Source: Erysipelothrix sp. (lineage in GTDB: Bacteria > Bacillota_I > Bacilli_A > Erysipelotrichales > Erysipelotrichaceae). From it: a DNA stretch of 8,909 nucleotides. Both the position numbers and the translations under genes were made by a program. Location of the stretch: the NCBI GenBank assembly GCA_012520695.1, contig JAAYNU010000155.1:1-8909 (forward strand), in the 5' to 3' direction. Below, one piece after another: positions 1 through 7,458 of this stretch. Every line of letters starts with the position of its first letter. Position 1 is the stretch's first letter. The notes beneath the pieces were generated by a model. The model was not told where the DNA came from, ran no database searches, and saw nothing but the letters and a program-made list of their open reading frames with translations.

Positions 1-176
1 ATTATTATGGTAGCACCAATTGTTTTAAATGCTCTCATATCAATCGAGCCTTTTTGCGAAATATCCATTATAATACTCGCAACTAGAGCTACTAATTGTA
101 CTACTAAAATTCCTTGAATTATAGTACTTGGCATTATTTTAATTTCTGCCTTATTAGTGAGTTTATTTTGATCCAT
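1..176 (-). CDS. N-terminal part of an unknown small membrane protein (runs off the window)
   Basis: Not recognised. The 58 codons inside the window begin MDQNKLTNKAEIKIM and continue into a hydrophobic stretch at about residues 17-38 (STIIQGILVVQ..LVASIIMD), which reads as one transmembrane helix. A second apolar stretch starts at the window edge (FKTIGATII). The ATG at 176 was chosen because AAGGG (190-186) lies 9 bases upstream. An in-frame ATG at 182 would be only 3 bases from the same site. No stop interrupts the frame to base 1. It is separated from folC by 230 bases and has its own promoter candidate, so it is probably not part of the folC operon. Base composition is much more AT-rich than in the operon. 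The function cannot be stated from this fragment; that it is a real gene rests on the ribosome binding site, open frame and hydrophobic segment. Confidence 0.6.
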   Translation of the reverse strand, partial: MDQNKLTNKAEIKIMPSTIIQGILVVQLVALVASIIMDISQKGSIDMRAFKTIGATII

Positions 177-267
177 ATTCATCTTCCCTTCAAATTTTGT
201 ACGAATAGTAAAAGAATTAAATGACTATTGACCCGCCGATTTGTTGTGGCCAAATTTACGTAATTCA

Positions 268-296
268 AGTATATAGAACATTTTGAAGATAGTCAA
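268..296 (-). promoter_or_regulatory. Candidate SigA promoter for the left-end membrane protein
   Basis: On the minus strand TTGACT (296-291) is followed after exactly 17 bases by TATACT (273-268). This fits a vegetative sigma-70/SigA promoter. Transcription would start near 261 and leave a leader of about 85 bases before the ATG at 176. The leader holds only weak inverted repeats (ATTTG/CAAAT and AATAGT/ACTATT) and no U-tract, so I see no riboswitch or attenuator. Confidence 0.5.
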
Positions 297-377
297 TTTA
301 GGGTAATATCAAAATCATGTGTAAACTCATTCTTTCTAGCTTACTTCTATATATTTAATCTAGTTTTTATTGCGCTT

Positions 378-393
378 AGAATTAAATAATTCT
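378..393. repeat. AT-rich palindrome just downstream of folC
   Basis: AGAATTA-AA-TAATTCT (plus strand) is a perfect 7-base inverted repeat with a 2-base centre, 14 bases past the folC stop. The stem is almost pure A/T and no run of U follows on the minus strand, so it is a poor intrinsic terminator. It could be a weak pause site or a chance palindrome in AT-rich DNA. The rest of 177-406 shows only the promoter candidate described separately. Confidence 0.3.
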
Positions 394-406
394 CCTAGTT
401 CCACTG

Positions 407-1597
407 TTACTTCAACAGAAGATACTCACGCGCTTCAGAAATAAAGTAGAGCGATCCAGTAATAATGAGTGTTCCCGATTGACGGTGATCCTTACCAATC
501 TGAATTGCTTTTTTGTAGTCTGTTTCGATTGTAACCTTATGATTTAAAGCTAAGTCCTGTCCCTTCGCAGCACGATAGAATTCAAACTCAGTAATAATGA
601 CTTCATCAAACACTGCTTCAAGACGATCCACCATTTCACTGTGTGACTTATCTGCCAGTGCAGTAAAGACCACAACCCATGGTTTCGGTAATATCTCCAT
701 ACTCTTGATCAGATTTTCAATCCCCATACTGTTATGAGCTCCATCAAGGTAGACTCCCTGCGATATTTCTTCGAATCGACCAGCCCAAGATGTATTCTCA
801 ATTCCTGATTTGATGGATTCATCGGCAATGTTTAAGTATTTAAGAATCTTTAATGCTAAAGCTGAGTTAGATATTTGATAGATGCCTTGGTTAGTGAGTG
901 TAATCTCAATACCATCAAGTGTATAAGAGTATGATTTCTCTCCAACTGTATGCTGAGGTATCTCTACTATGTTGAGAAGATCTGTCTTCTCATTGAACAC
1001 ATTTAATACACTGTCGTTCTTTTCAGTCGTAAATACAGGAACACCAGGTTTAAAGATACCGGCCTTTTCGCCTGCAATCTCTTCCAGTGTATTTCCTAAA
1101 ATTCCCATGTGATCATAACCAATGTTTGTGACTGCACACACTAGCGGATGAATCACATTTGTCGCATCAAGACGGCCTCCTAAGCCCACTTCATAGACGA
1201 CATAATCCACTGCTTCATCTCTGAAGTACATAATTGATATGAACATATCAATTTCAAACATCGATAGAGAATACGGTTCCCAATATTGGATTGAATCATT
1301 AATGTATCGAAGAAAGACTTCGTCACTGATATTCTCATTATTGATTCGAATGCGATCATTATGAACTACTAAGTGAGGTGATGTGAATGAACCCACTTTA
1401 TTACCCGCTGCTTGCAAGCCCGATCGGACATAGTTACTTGTAGAACCCTTACCATTTGTCCCCGCAATATGAATACATTTCAAATCCAATTGTGGATTAT
1501 CAAGTTCACTTAATAAATTAATTAAGTTATCAATACCCAACGTCATATTACGACGCTCCATCAATGCATCTAAAGCACTATTAATATTCGTATACAT
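407..1597 (-). CDS. folC: Bifunctional dihydrofolate synthase / folylpolyglutamate synthase
   Basis: FolC is a cytoplasmic, ATP-dependent ligase of the Mur-ligase-like family. It adds glutamate to dihydropteroate and extends the glutamate tail of tetrahydrofolates. The 396-residue protein shows the P-loop GTNGKGS at about residues 46-52, then SFTSPHLVVHNDRIRIN, the VYEVGLGGRLDATNV motif, YDHMGILGNTLEEIAGEKAGIFK (central ATPase domain), and YLDGAHN in the C-terminal domain. The length is slightly below the 420-430 usual in the family but all motifs are present. The start is set at ATG 1597, which shares one base with the ung stop (TAATG) and has GGGGGA (1610-1605) upstream at about 7 bases. 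A TTG at 1612 in the same frame would add five residues but lacks a ribosome binding site. It is the last gene of the operon and is probably translated by coupling to ung. Whether it has both synthase activities or only one cannot be told from sequence alone. Confidence 0.95.
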   Translation of the reverse strand: MYTNINSALDALMERRNMTLGIDNLINLLSELDNPQLDLKCIHIAGTNGKGSTSNYVRSGLQAAGNKVGSFTSPHLVVHNDRIRINNENISDEVFLRYINDSIQYWEPYSLSMFEIDMFISIMYFRDEAVDYVVYEVGLGGRLDATNVIHPLVCAVTNIGYDHMGILGNTLEEIAGEKAGIFKPGVPVFTTEKNDSVLNVFNEKTDLLNIVEIPQHTVGEKSYSYTLDGIEITLTNQGIYQISNSALALKILKYLNIADESIKSGIENTSWAGRFEEISQGVYLDGAHNSMGIENLIKSMEILPKPWVVVFTALADKSHSEMVDRLEAVFDEVIITEFEFYRAAKGQDLALNHKVTIETDYKKAIQIGKDHRQSGTLIITGSLYFISEAREYLLLK

Positions 1598-2241
1598 TAC
1601 TTTGTCCCCCAATTAATCGGTGTTTCACCTAATTCTACTAAAATATCATTCGCTTTTGAAAAGGGACGCGAACCCCAGAATCCTCGATAAGCACCTAGTG
1701 GTGAAGGATGCGCAGATACAAGACAAATATGATGATCCGCAATGAGATTCATCTTACCCTCTGCCCAGCGACCCCATAGAATAAAGATGATTGGTTTCTC
1801 TCGCTTTGATAAATAGCTTATCGCTGAATCAGTAAACATCTCCCAACCTTGTTTCTTATGAGAAGCAGGTTCTGAATCTCTTACTGTCAACAAAGCATTT
1901 AAAAGAAACACACCTTGGTCAGCCCAATCCGTTAAATCACCATTACTTCTTTGTATCCCGAGATCACTCTCAAGTTCCTTGAATATATTGATAAGACTTT
2001 TAGGTAACGGGAATCCTGGCATGACTGAGAAACTGAGACCCATCGCCTGTCCATTTTGATGATAGGGGTCTTGTCCTAAAATCACAACCTTAACCGCATC
2101 ATAGTCCCCTTCAAACGCTTTTAATACAAGTTCTTTAGGTGGATAGATATCATGGTCAACTCGTTCCTTTTCCACAAAATCCATTAACTTAATATAATAT
2201 TCCTTGTTTGATTCTTCTTCAAGAAATTTATTCCATGTCAT
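1597..2241 (-). CDS. ung: Uracil-DNA glycosylase, family 1
   Basis: Ung removes uracil from DNA, from cytosine deamination or dUTP incorporation, as the first step of base-excision repair. The signature GQDPYH, with the catalytic aspartate, is at about residues 56-61 (counting from ATG 2241), preceded by VKVVIL and followed by GLSFSV. The second signature HPSPLGAYRGFWGSRPF, with the active-site histidine, lies near residues 178-194, and FILWGRWAEGK sits between them. At 214 residues it is close to the normal size (about 220-230). Two consecutive ATGs are possible. GGAGGG (2255-2250) is 8 bases from ATG 2241 and 5 bases from ATG 2244, so I prefer 2241; the alternative adds one Met. The start lies inside the end of the upstream solute-binding-like gene, and the stop overlaps the folC start. 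Confidence 0.97.
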   Translation of the reverse strand: MTWNKFLEEESNKEYYIKLMDFVEKERVDHDIYPPKELVLKAFEGDYDAVKVVILGQDPYHQNGQAMGLSFSVMPGFPLPKSLINIFKELESDLGIQRSNGDLTDWADQGVFLLNALLTVRDSEPASHKKQGWEMFTDSAISYLSKREKPIIFILWGRWAEGKMNLIADHHICLVSAHPSPLGAYRGFWGSRPFSKANDILVELGETPINWGTK

Positions 2242-3508
2242 CATTAAGTCCCTCCACTCCGTTAAGTGTCAACCATTCATGATAAAGACTCACAATGAAT
2301 TTTTGTCCTTCTTCACCTGTGATATCACCATCGTATACCGAAATCAAGACTGGCATTAAATCCACATCGCGATAAAAGTTTCGTGCGAGTACTGAAGGAT
2401 TGCTTTCAAGCGCAACGATAGGATATGCTACTGAATAATTATAAGCACTTACCAACATCTTAGTATCTTCATCAAGATCTAAATCGTCAATATGATTGAT
2501 GTGATAAATCGGCACTGAATCCAGTAATGAAATGGCTTCAGGAGAACGTAAGATACGCAACACTTCACTTGCGGAAGACGTAAAGCCAGTATCAGCCTTC
2601 ACCACATATCCACTGACATTGGCAAAGGGTGCAAGCACCTTTTCATTTATTGACAAGGAAGGTCCATAAACATACTCATCACCACTCACTGCTTCATATT
2701 GAGATGCGAGTGAGCGATCATTGATGATGGACACAAGCGCATTACGTTCAAAGAACGATGATTCATAGTTCCATTCTAAATCAACCGCATCAATACCTAA
2801 GTGATCTTTCAAACTGGCTACGAATTTCAATCCATTCAAAAATTCTTCCGAATCAAATCCACCCTTCTCTCCAACGTGGGATGAATTCAAAGCCCACCCA
2901 CCAGCTGTGAGAAATGGATAGAATGCTTCTTGATCTAAAAACGAAATCGGTAGGACGGTAGAGATGGATTCTTTTATTTTTTCTTTCTGAGTGAAGAGAT
3001 CATCAAATGTATTAAGGGTTAATCCTAACTCATTAATTAATGTTTCGTTTCTCACAAACAAGGGACCTGAGACCGTATTTTGAACCATGAAGAATCCCTT
3101 GAGATTCATCGCATCTTGGAGTTCGACGGGAATCGTTGATCCGATTTTACTGTATGCGAGTGAACCCAAGTCTTGAAACTCATTAATAAAGAAGGCAGCA
3201 TCACGCTGATCCGCAATCATAATATCACTTGGCATGTCTTTTAACTCATCCAGTGACAACTCTTTTTGAACGATTACTTCCAACGTGGATTCAGGATGCA
3301 ATTCAGCCCATGTCTCACGTAAATACTCCGCTAAGACTTCATTCTCAACTTGAACTCTTAGATGAGCATTTTCTTCAACCTTAAACTGTGTCAATTCTTG
3401 ATCATAACACGCACTCACTCCGTCTAATGAACACAGTGATGAAACATAGAGAAAAACACCTGCTCCTATCGCAAGTGCCAAAGCAAGAATCCATTTAAGA
3501 TATTTCAT
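2228..3508 (-). CDS. Membrane-anchored extracellular solute-binding-like protein (MalE-like), role unknown
   Basis: The 426-residue protein begins with a short positive end (MKYLKW) and a hydrophobic segment at about residues 7-25 (ILALALAIGAGVFLYVSSL). The rest is hydrophilic and presumably faces outside. The body resembles bacterial extracellular solute-binding proteins of the maltose-binding type: DIMIADQRDAAFFINEF (about 95-111), the ligand-lobe-like EAFYPFLTAGGWAL (about 194-207), a segment around residues 253-283 with FFERNALVSIINDR, FANVSGYVVKAD (about 295-306) and VLRILRSPEAISLL (about 316-329). This assignment is by eye from fold-typical motifs. A lipobox-like VSAC with Cys34 exists but lies some 9 residues beyond the hydrophobic core, so an uncleaved N-terminal anchor is equally likely. 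No ABC permease or ATPase gene is adjacent. The start overlaps the end of fni by 14 bases with only a distant AAGG upstream, which suggests translational coupling. The end overlaps ung. Its ligand and its link to isoprenoid genes are unknown. Confidence 0.7.
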   Translation of the reverse strand: MKYLKWILALALAIGAGVFLYVSSLCSLDGVSACYDQELTQFKVEENAHLRVQVENEVLAEYLRETWAELHPESTLEVIVQKELSLDELKDMPSDIMIADQRDAAFFINEFQDLGSLAYSKIGSTIPVELQDAMNLKGFFMVQNTVSGPLFVRNETLINELGLTLNTFDDLFTQKEKIKESISTVLPISFLDQEAFYPFLTAGGWALNSSHVGEKGGFDSEEFLNGLKFVASLKDHLGIDAVDLEWNYESSFFERNALVSIINDRSLASQYEAVSGDEYVYGPSLSINEKVLAPFANVSGYVVKADTGFTSSASEVLRILRSPEAISLLDSVPIYHINHIDDLDLDEDTKMLVSAYNYSVAYPIVALESNPSVLARNFYRDVDLMPVLISVYDGDITGEEGQKFIVSLYHEWLTLNGVEGLNDDME

Positions 3509-4511
3509 CGTACGAAGCCAACCTTCCCATCAATTGGTAGTCACACTGTACGAGATCTTGAATCGTTTTTGCCCCCACTAGAACCATCAATAACTTAAAA
3601 TCGTGAATAAAACCATCCACATAATCAAACATCAAATCTTCTTCAAGTTGCGCAGCACGCAAGAATTGACCCGATATCCCAACTGCTTTAACTCCCAAAG
3701 TGCAAAGCTTCATGACATCAAGTGGCGTCTTAACGCCCCCAGAAGCAAGAATCTCTACATTTTTTTGTAAACTCTTCGTCATTAGTACAGACTCAACCGT
3801 ACTAATTCCCCAATCCGCAAGATAGTCAAAACGTTGTTGTTTCGAACGCGTATTTTCAATCCAGATAAAGTTCGTTCCACCATGACCCGACACATCAACA
3901 TGCGCTACTCCGCACGCTAAAAGACGACTCACAGTTTCATGACTCATTCCAAATCCTACTTCTTTAACGATAACCGGTACATCCACTGCTTTGACGATTG
4001 CGGCAATGTTAGATTCCCAATCACTGAAATCACGGTCACCTTCATCCATGGTAAGTTCTTGAGCAACATTAATATGGATTCCAAGTGCATTCGCATCAAT
4101 CATGGAAACAGCTCTTAAAGCCTGATCCACTGTCGCATTCGCACTCACATTCCCAATGAGAAATCCTTCAGGATATGTTTCACGAACAATGCGATAACTC
4201 GGTACAAGTGATTCATCATCAAGAGCCGCATGTTGTGAACCCACTGCCATCGCAAGATCATATTTCTTTGCGATTAATGCGAGTTTACGATTGGTTTCCA
4301 TGGTCTTTAAACTGCCACCTGTCATTGCATTAATATAGAAAGGCAAGGCAAAACGACGAGCTAGGTAAGTCGTTTCTGTATTCACATCACTGTAATTCAT
4401 ACGAACTAAGCCCCTGTGCACATAGCGCATTAAGCTAAAATCATTCGTCTGTTGGATTTCCTGTTGCAGCGCTAAGGCTACATGATCATCTTTACGTTTC
4501 GATCTCGTCAT
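3495..4511 (-). CDS. fni: Type 2 isopentenyl-diphosphate delta-isomerase (FMN-dependent)
   Basis: The enzyme interconverts isopentenyl diphosphate and dimethylallyl diphosphate with reduced FMN and Mg2+ in the cytoplasm. It supplies the allylic primer for prenyl synthesis. The 338-residue protein has the family marks in order: RSKRKDDHV at 3-11 (substrate diphosphate), NAMTGG at 61-66 (flavin loop), IHINVAQELTMDEGDRDF at 145-162 with the catalytic Gln151 and Mg-binding Glu152, KEVGFGMS at 183-190, GTNFIWIENTRSK at 212-224, SGGVKTPLDVMK at 258-269 and GISGQFL at 278-284 (FMN phosphate). It is not related to the type 1 Nudix-like isomerase. The start ATG 4511 has TGAGG (4523-4519) 7 bases upstream, and this site contains the pmk stop codon. 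It is the fourth gene of the lower mevalonate cluster. Confidence 0.96.
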   Translation of the reverse strand: MTRSKRKDDHVALALQQEIQQTNDFSLMRYVHRGLVRMNYSDVNTETTYLARRFALPFYINAMTGGSLKTMETNRKLALIAKKYDLAMAVGSQHAALDDESLVPSYRIVRETYPEGFLIGNVSANATVDQALRAVSMIDANALGIHINVAQELTMDEGDRDFSDWESNIAAIVKAVDVPVIVKEVGFGMSHETVSRLLACGVAHVDVSGHGGTNFIWIENTRSKQQRFDYLADWGISTVESVLMTKSLQKNVEILASGGVKTPLDVMKLCTLGVKAVGISGQFLRAAQLEEDLMFDYVDGFIHDFKLLMVLVGAKTIQDLVQCDYQLMGRLASYDEIS

Positions 4512-4520
4512 ATTATTACC

Positions 4521-5513
4521 TCACTTTTGTATCATTTTAATAGAATAATTTTCCCAAAGGGAATTCAATGCATCAAGCTTATTTCGATTGGCATCGCTGA
4601 TAAATGCAATCCCACAATCACCGCCACCAGAGCCTGATATCTTAGCACTAATATTAAGTGATTCAGCACTATCAATTAAATTTCTTAAGTCGTCTGTCTC
4701 AATATTAATCTTTGCCCAAGACCCAAGCTCTACCATCAGTCTTCGATAGCCTCGCACTGCATGAGAGAATTCATCCTCATCCTGAGCTTCAATAAACTGA
4801 TCGACAAAGCGCGCTGCATTCACAAGAAATGCACGGTATGTCATAGGGTCATTATCCTTTGCGCGATTTACGGCATCGGTATAGTTCTCTGTTTTATTAG
4901 AAGTACCTGTCCAACCAATACAGATGGAGTACGGTAGAGTAAGTGATTCAATTTGTAAGTATGGCCAATCGACTTTTATTATTTCATTCAATTTGAATTT
5001 AGAACCCTTGAGCCAATTTAAATCATAACGAGCATAAATTAATACATCATCATAGATTGCGGCGGCTAAGTCACCACCACTTGAAAAAGAATTAAGTCGG
5101 TATTGTACCATAACTGACAGTTTGAATAGTTCAAGTTGAGTTAGTTCAATTCCTTCATGTTTCAATAAAGCACTTAAGACTCCTACAATCACAACACCTG
5201 ATGATCCGAAACCATATTTCGTTTCACCATCATCGAGTTCTGATTGTATGACTAAATTAAATTGTTTTAAATCTCTTTGAATAAATTCCTTTGTAACGTT
5301 GATTGCGGCAGATACTTCCTTCATGGAATCCATTGAGAAAACATCGCTGCCTTTAACTGATCCAAATCTACTCTGTACAGAATAATCATCTGATCCACTC
5401 ACATTCACAAAGAGTCTGGCATCAACGCTACTTACAACGGATTTAATCCCTGTTTCCATAACGGCGTATTCTCCCATAAGGAATAATTTCCCAGGAAATG
5501 ATACTTCGATCAT
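4521..5513 (-). CDS. mvaK2: Phosphomevalonate kinase (GHMP kinase family)
   Basis: The enzyme phosphorylates 5-phosphomevalonate to 5-diphosphomevalonate with ATP, the second step of the lower mevalonate pathway. The three GHMP kinase motifs are present in the 330-residue protein: PGKLFLMGEYAVME at 7-20, KYGFGSSG at 99-106 (ATP-binding loop) followed by VVIVGVLSALL, and AKISGSGGGDCGIAF from residue 290. The EYAV (not EHAVVYG) form of motif 1 and the FGSSG loop separate it from mevalonate kinase, as does the SFSSGGDLAAAIYDDVLIY segment typical of phosphomevalonate kinases. The start ATG 5513 overlaps the mvaD stop (ATGA). GGAG about 10 bases upstream is a modest ribosome binding site, so coupling to mvaD is likely. 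A longer reading from 5543 lies inside mvaD and would place ten unrelated residues before the conserved beginning, so it was not used. Confidence 0.94.
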   Translation of the reverse strand: MIEVSFPGKLFLMGEYAVMETGIKSVVSSVDARLFVNVSGSDDYSVQSRFGSVKGSDVFSMDSMKEVSAAINVTKEFIQRDLKQFNLVIQSELDDGETKYGFGSSGVVIVGVLSALLKHEGIELTQLELFKLSVMVQYRLNSFSSGGDLAAAIYDDVLIYARYDLNWLKGSKFKLNEIIKVDWPYLQIESLTLPYSICIGWTGTSNKTENYTDAVNRAKDNDPMTYRAFLVNAARFVDQFIEAQDEDEFSHAVRGYRRLMVELGSWAKINIETDDLRNLIDSAESLNISAKISGSGGGDCGIAFISDANRNKLDALNSLWENYSIKMIQK

Positions 5514-6454
5514 AAGACATACGCTCCAGGTCCTGGTGAACAAACAACAGTCTCAAATCCACTGAGTGCACTGACTAATTCATCGACGTATTCTTCTGTC
5601 GTTACAATCTTAACATTTGGACCCGCGTCCATGGTGAAATATACGGGAATATTCTTTTGAAGATCACGAACGACGTTCATTACTTCAAGAGTCTTCGGTT
5701 CAAAGTACCACATATTGACAGCCATTAATGAGGCGTGCATGCGAAGTGCATTCTCTTGTGCGATTTCTCCTACCCCAACAATATCTTTACCCATAATTGC
5801 AGTAACCATATTATTTAAGTCAACTTGGGATTGTTCCACCCAAGCTGGATAATATACAGATTCTTCAGTGGTTTTGTCCATTGCCATTGAGGATGAATAA
5901 GGCTTCTTCTGATCGTTAACTAAAGCGACAACCATTCTAAATTCAGGCCATGAGGCACCTTCAATTTCATGGGCCAGTGAGCTTTCATTATCATGTCCCT
6001 TTTCCCAGATTGCGAAATCAGGGAAGATTGATCGAGATGCTGAACCGGAACCCAAACGTGCTAAGCGTGAGAGTTCTTTATTATCTAAGTTTAAGTTTAG
6101 TGTTGCGGCTTTTGCGAGAGCAGCGAACGCGGATGCACTGGATGCGAGTCCTGCTGCTTCGGGTACATGATTCTTTGATTCAATGCGTGCATAGGATGTA
6201 ATGCCGTGCTTCATTCTTATTTGGTCCATAAACCAAAAGACACGTTTTGCGGATGCTTCACTGCGCTCAACGCCATCTAGAATGAAGATGTCGTGGGTGA
6301 GTGTTTCATCATAAACAACACTGGTATCCGTATAAAATTGATCCAGTGTTAAGGACAGACTGGAGTTGAATGGTATTTTTAAAGCGTGGTCCTTTTTGCC
6401 CCAGTATTTAATCAGTGCAATATTAGTATGTGCACGAACGATTTTCTTTTCCAT
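5510..6454 (-). CDS. mvaD: Diphosphomevalonate decarboxylase
   Basis: The enzyme converts 5-diphosphomevalonate to isopentenyl diphosphate with ATP hydrolysis and loss of CO2. The 314-residue protein has normal bacterial length and all key elements: HTNIALIKYWGKKD at 9-22, PFNSSLSLTLD at 28-38, GLASSASAFAALA at 101-113 (phosphate-binding loop), SGSASRSIF from residue 135 with conserved Arg140, and FTMDAGPN near 273-280 with the catalytic Asp276. The C-terminus ends in the PGPGAYVL pattern usual for the family. The ATG at 6454 follows the mvk stop with no gap (TAAATG), and AAAGGAG (6470-6464) lies 9 bases upstream. Its place between the two kinases is the common order in streptococci and related Firmicutes. 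Confidence 0.97.
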   Translation of the reverse strand: MEKKIVRAHTNIALIKYWGKKDHALKIPFNSSLSLTLDQFYTDTSVVYDETLTHDIFILDGVERSEASAKRVFWFMDQIRMKHGITSYARIESKNHVPEAAGLASSASAFAALAKAATLNLNLDNKELSRLARLGSGSASRSIFPDFAIWEKGHDNESSLAHEIEGASWPEFRMVVALVNDQKKPYSSSMAMDKTTEESVYYPAWVEQSQVDLNNMVTAIMGKDIVGVGEIAQENALRMHASLMAVNMWYFEPKTLEVMNVVRDLQKNIPVYFTMDAGPNVKIVTTEEYVDELVSALSGFETVVCSPGPGAYVL

Positions 6455-7387
6455 TTATGCCAGCTCCTTTAAATCAAATATCCAAACGTTTTCTGCACCA
6501 TGTGCTTTAATTTCCTCTTCAACATGCTTTGCGACTGCTTCAGTCTCACACAGCGCAAGTGTACATCCCCCCATGCCACTTCCTGTGATTTTAGCACCCA
6601 AGGCACCATTTTTGAGGGCAAGGTCTATGTAGTCTTCTATTGTATTATTACTGACGCCAAATGAACGAAGGATGTCTTGTGCTTGATTCATGGCTTGTCC
6701 TAGTGCTTGTGTATCACCTTTGCGTAAGACATTCATGACGTTCTTAGTTAGTTCTCCATAGGATTCAATGAGTTGACCCATTTTTTCTTCATTAAGATTG
6801 TAGTGTTCTCTGACTTGTTTTACTGCTTCTCGCGTTTGTCCCAATATACCTGTATCCGCAATGACGAGATAGGCATTGATATTGATATCAAATGCATGTA
6901 AAGCTTTCCCTTGTTCAAAGTAGATTGCTTTACCAGAGGCGATGGTATTCATATCAAGTCCCGATGGATTGATGTGATGGATCTTCTCAGCATGACTCAC
7001 AAGCATCTTGAGAACATCATCCTCTAACTTGGTATCAAATACATTAAAAAGCGCCCTTACTAACGAGATTGAAACGGCGGCTGATGAACCCAAACCACGT
7101 TGTGCAGGAAGAGTAGAATCAATTTTGATATGTAGTTGTTGGGATTCTTTCTTTAGATATTTCAATGCGATGTCGATTAAATTATTGATGCCAGCAAGGA
7201 TCGGTGGCGCCAGTTTCAGCGGACCTGAATAGTACTGACTTTCGATCGTTGAAGCGGTGTCGATTTTTGTGATGCTGGTATCAACAGTAGCATGTAAGAA
7301 AGGGAGTGCGATTGCGGGTTGTCCGTAAACGACTGCATGCTCGCCCATAAGAATTATTTTGCCTGTTGCTGTTCCGTGTGTGTTCAT
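6455..7387 (-). CDS. mvk: Mevalonate kinase (GHMP kinase family)
   Basis: The enzyme phosphorylates (R)-mevalonate to 5-phosphomevalonate with ATP and is the entry step of the lower pathway. In the 310-residue protein, motif 1 is GKIILMGEHAVVYG at 9-22, motif 2 is PAQRGLGSSAA at 94-104 (ATP-binding loop), NPSGLD at 140-145 carries the likely catalytic Asp145, and motif 3 is KITGSGMGGCTLAL from 266. The start is ATG 7387, with AAGGGG (7398-7393) 5 bases upstream. An in-frame ATG at 7429 is rejected because it would lie upstream of the -10 box, where no transcript is expected. This is the first gene of the operon, with a leader of only about 16 bases. Mevalonate kinases of some streptococci are inhibited by diphosphomevalonate; nothing in this sequence lets me say whether that applies here. 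Confidence 0.96.
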   Translation of the reverse strand: MNTHGTATGKIILMGEHAVVYGQPAIALPFLHATVDTSITKIDTASTIESQYYSGPLKLAPPILAGINNLIDIALKYLKKESQQLHIKIDSTLPAQRGLGSSAAVSISLVRALFNVFDTKLEDDVLKMLVSHAEKIHHINPSGLDMNTIASGKAIYFEQGKALHAFDININAYLVIADTGILGQTREAVKQVREHYNLNEEKMGQLIESYGELTKNVMNVLRKGDTQALGQAMNQAQDILRSFGVSNNTIEDYIDLALKNGALGAKITGSGMGGCTLALCETEAVAKHVEEEIKAHGAENVWIFDLKELA

Positions 7388-7392
7388 TGGCG

Positions 7393-7398
7393 CCCCTT
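7393..7398 (-). promoter_or_regulatory. Ribosome binding site that sets the mvk start
   Basis: AAGGGG on the minus strand, 5 bases before ATG 7387 and inside the short predicted leader. It supports 7387 over the upstream in-frame ATG at 7429, which lies within the promoter. Confidence 0.75.
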
Positions 7399-7403
7399 TC
7401 GTT

Positions 7404-7422
7404 TCCTTAATTATATTAAGGA
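7404..7422. repeat. Perfect palindrome over the -10 box of the mevalonate operon (possible operator)
   Basis: TCCTTAAT-ATA-ATTAAGGA on the minus strand: two 8-base arms that match perfectly around a 3-base centre. It encloses the TATAAT box and reaches the likely transcription start. A dimeric repressor bound here would block RNA polymerase. That a regulator uses it is inference. Confidence 0.6.
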
Positions 7423-7438
7423 CCTGCATTTAATGCAA
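7410..7438 (-). promoter_or_regulatory. Main promoter of the mevalonate / ung / folC operon
   Basis: On the minus strand TTGCAT (7438-7433) and a perfect TATAAT (7415-7410) are 17 bases apart, an almost consensus SigA promoter. The start point would be near 7403. It lies just after the nusG terminator and is the only clear promoter I find for the seven genes down to folC, since the internal junctions overlap or are too short for one. Palindromes cover both promoter boxes. Confidence 0.85.
7425..7437. repeat. Short palindrome over the -35 box of the mevalonate operon
   Basis: TGCATT-T-AATGCA (plus strand), a perfect 6-base inverted repeat around one base, overlapping the -35 element TTGCAT. 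Its centre is 18 bases from the centre of the palindrome on the -10 box. Its sequence differs from that palindrome, so the two are not copies of one operator. Confidence 0.45.
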
Positions 7439-7458
7439 GAATTCACATGAGTTCACTC

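Noticed and set aside
177..261. Riboswitch or leader attenuator before the left-end gene
   Set aside because: Only short weak inverted repeats are present, with no terminator-like stem and U-run and no recognisable aptamer core.
5950..6632. Plus-strand open frames at 5950-6201 and 6366-6632
   Set aside because: They lie opposite mvaD and the 3' part of mvk, have no ribosome binding site or recognisable domain, and are shadows of well-supported minus-strand genes.
7388..7429. Longer mvk with 14 extra N-terminal residues
   Set aside because: The extra codons overlap the -10 box and the predicted transcription start, and the ribosome binding site fits only ATG 7387.
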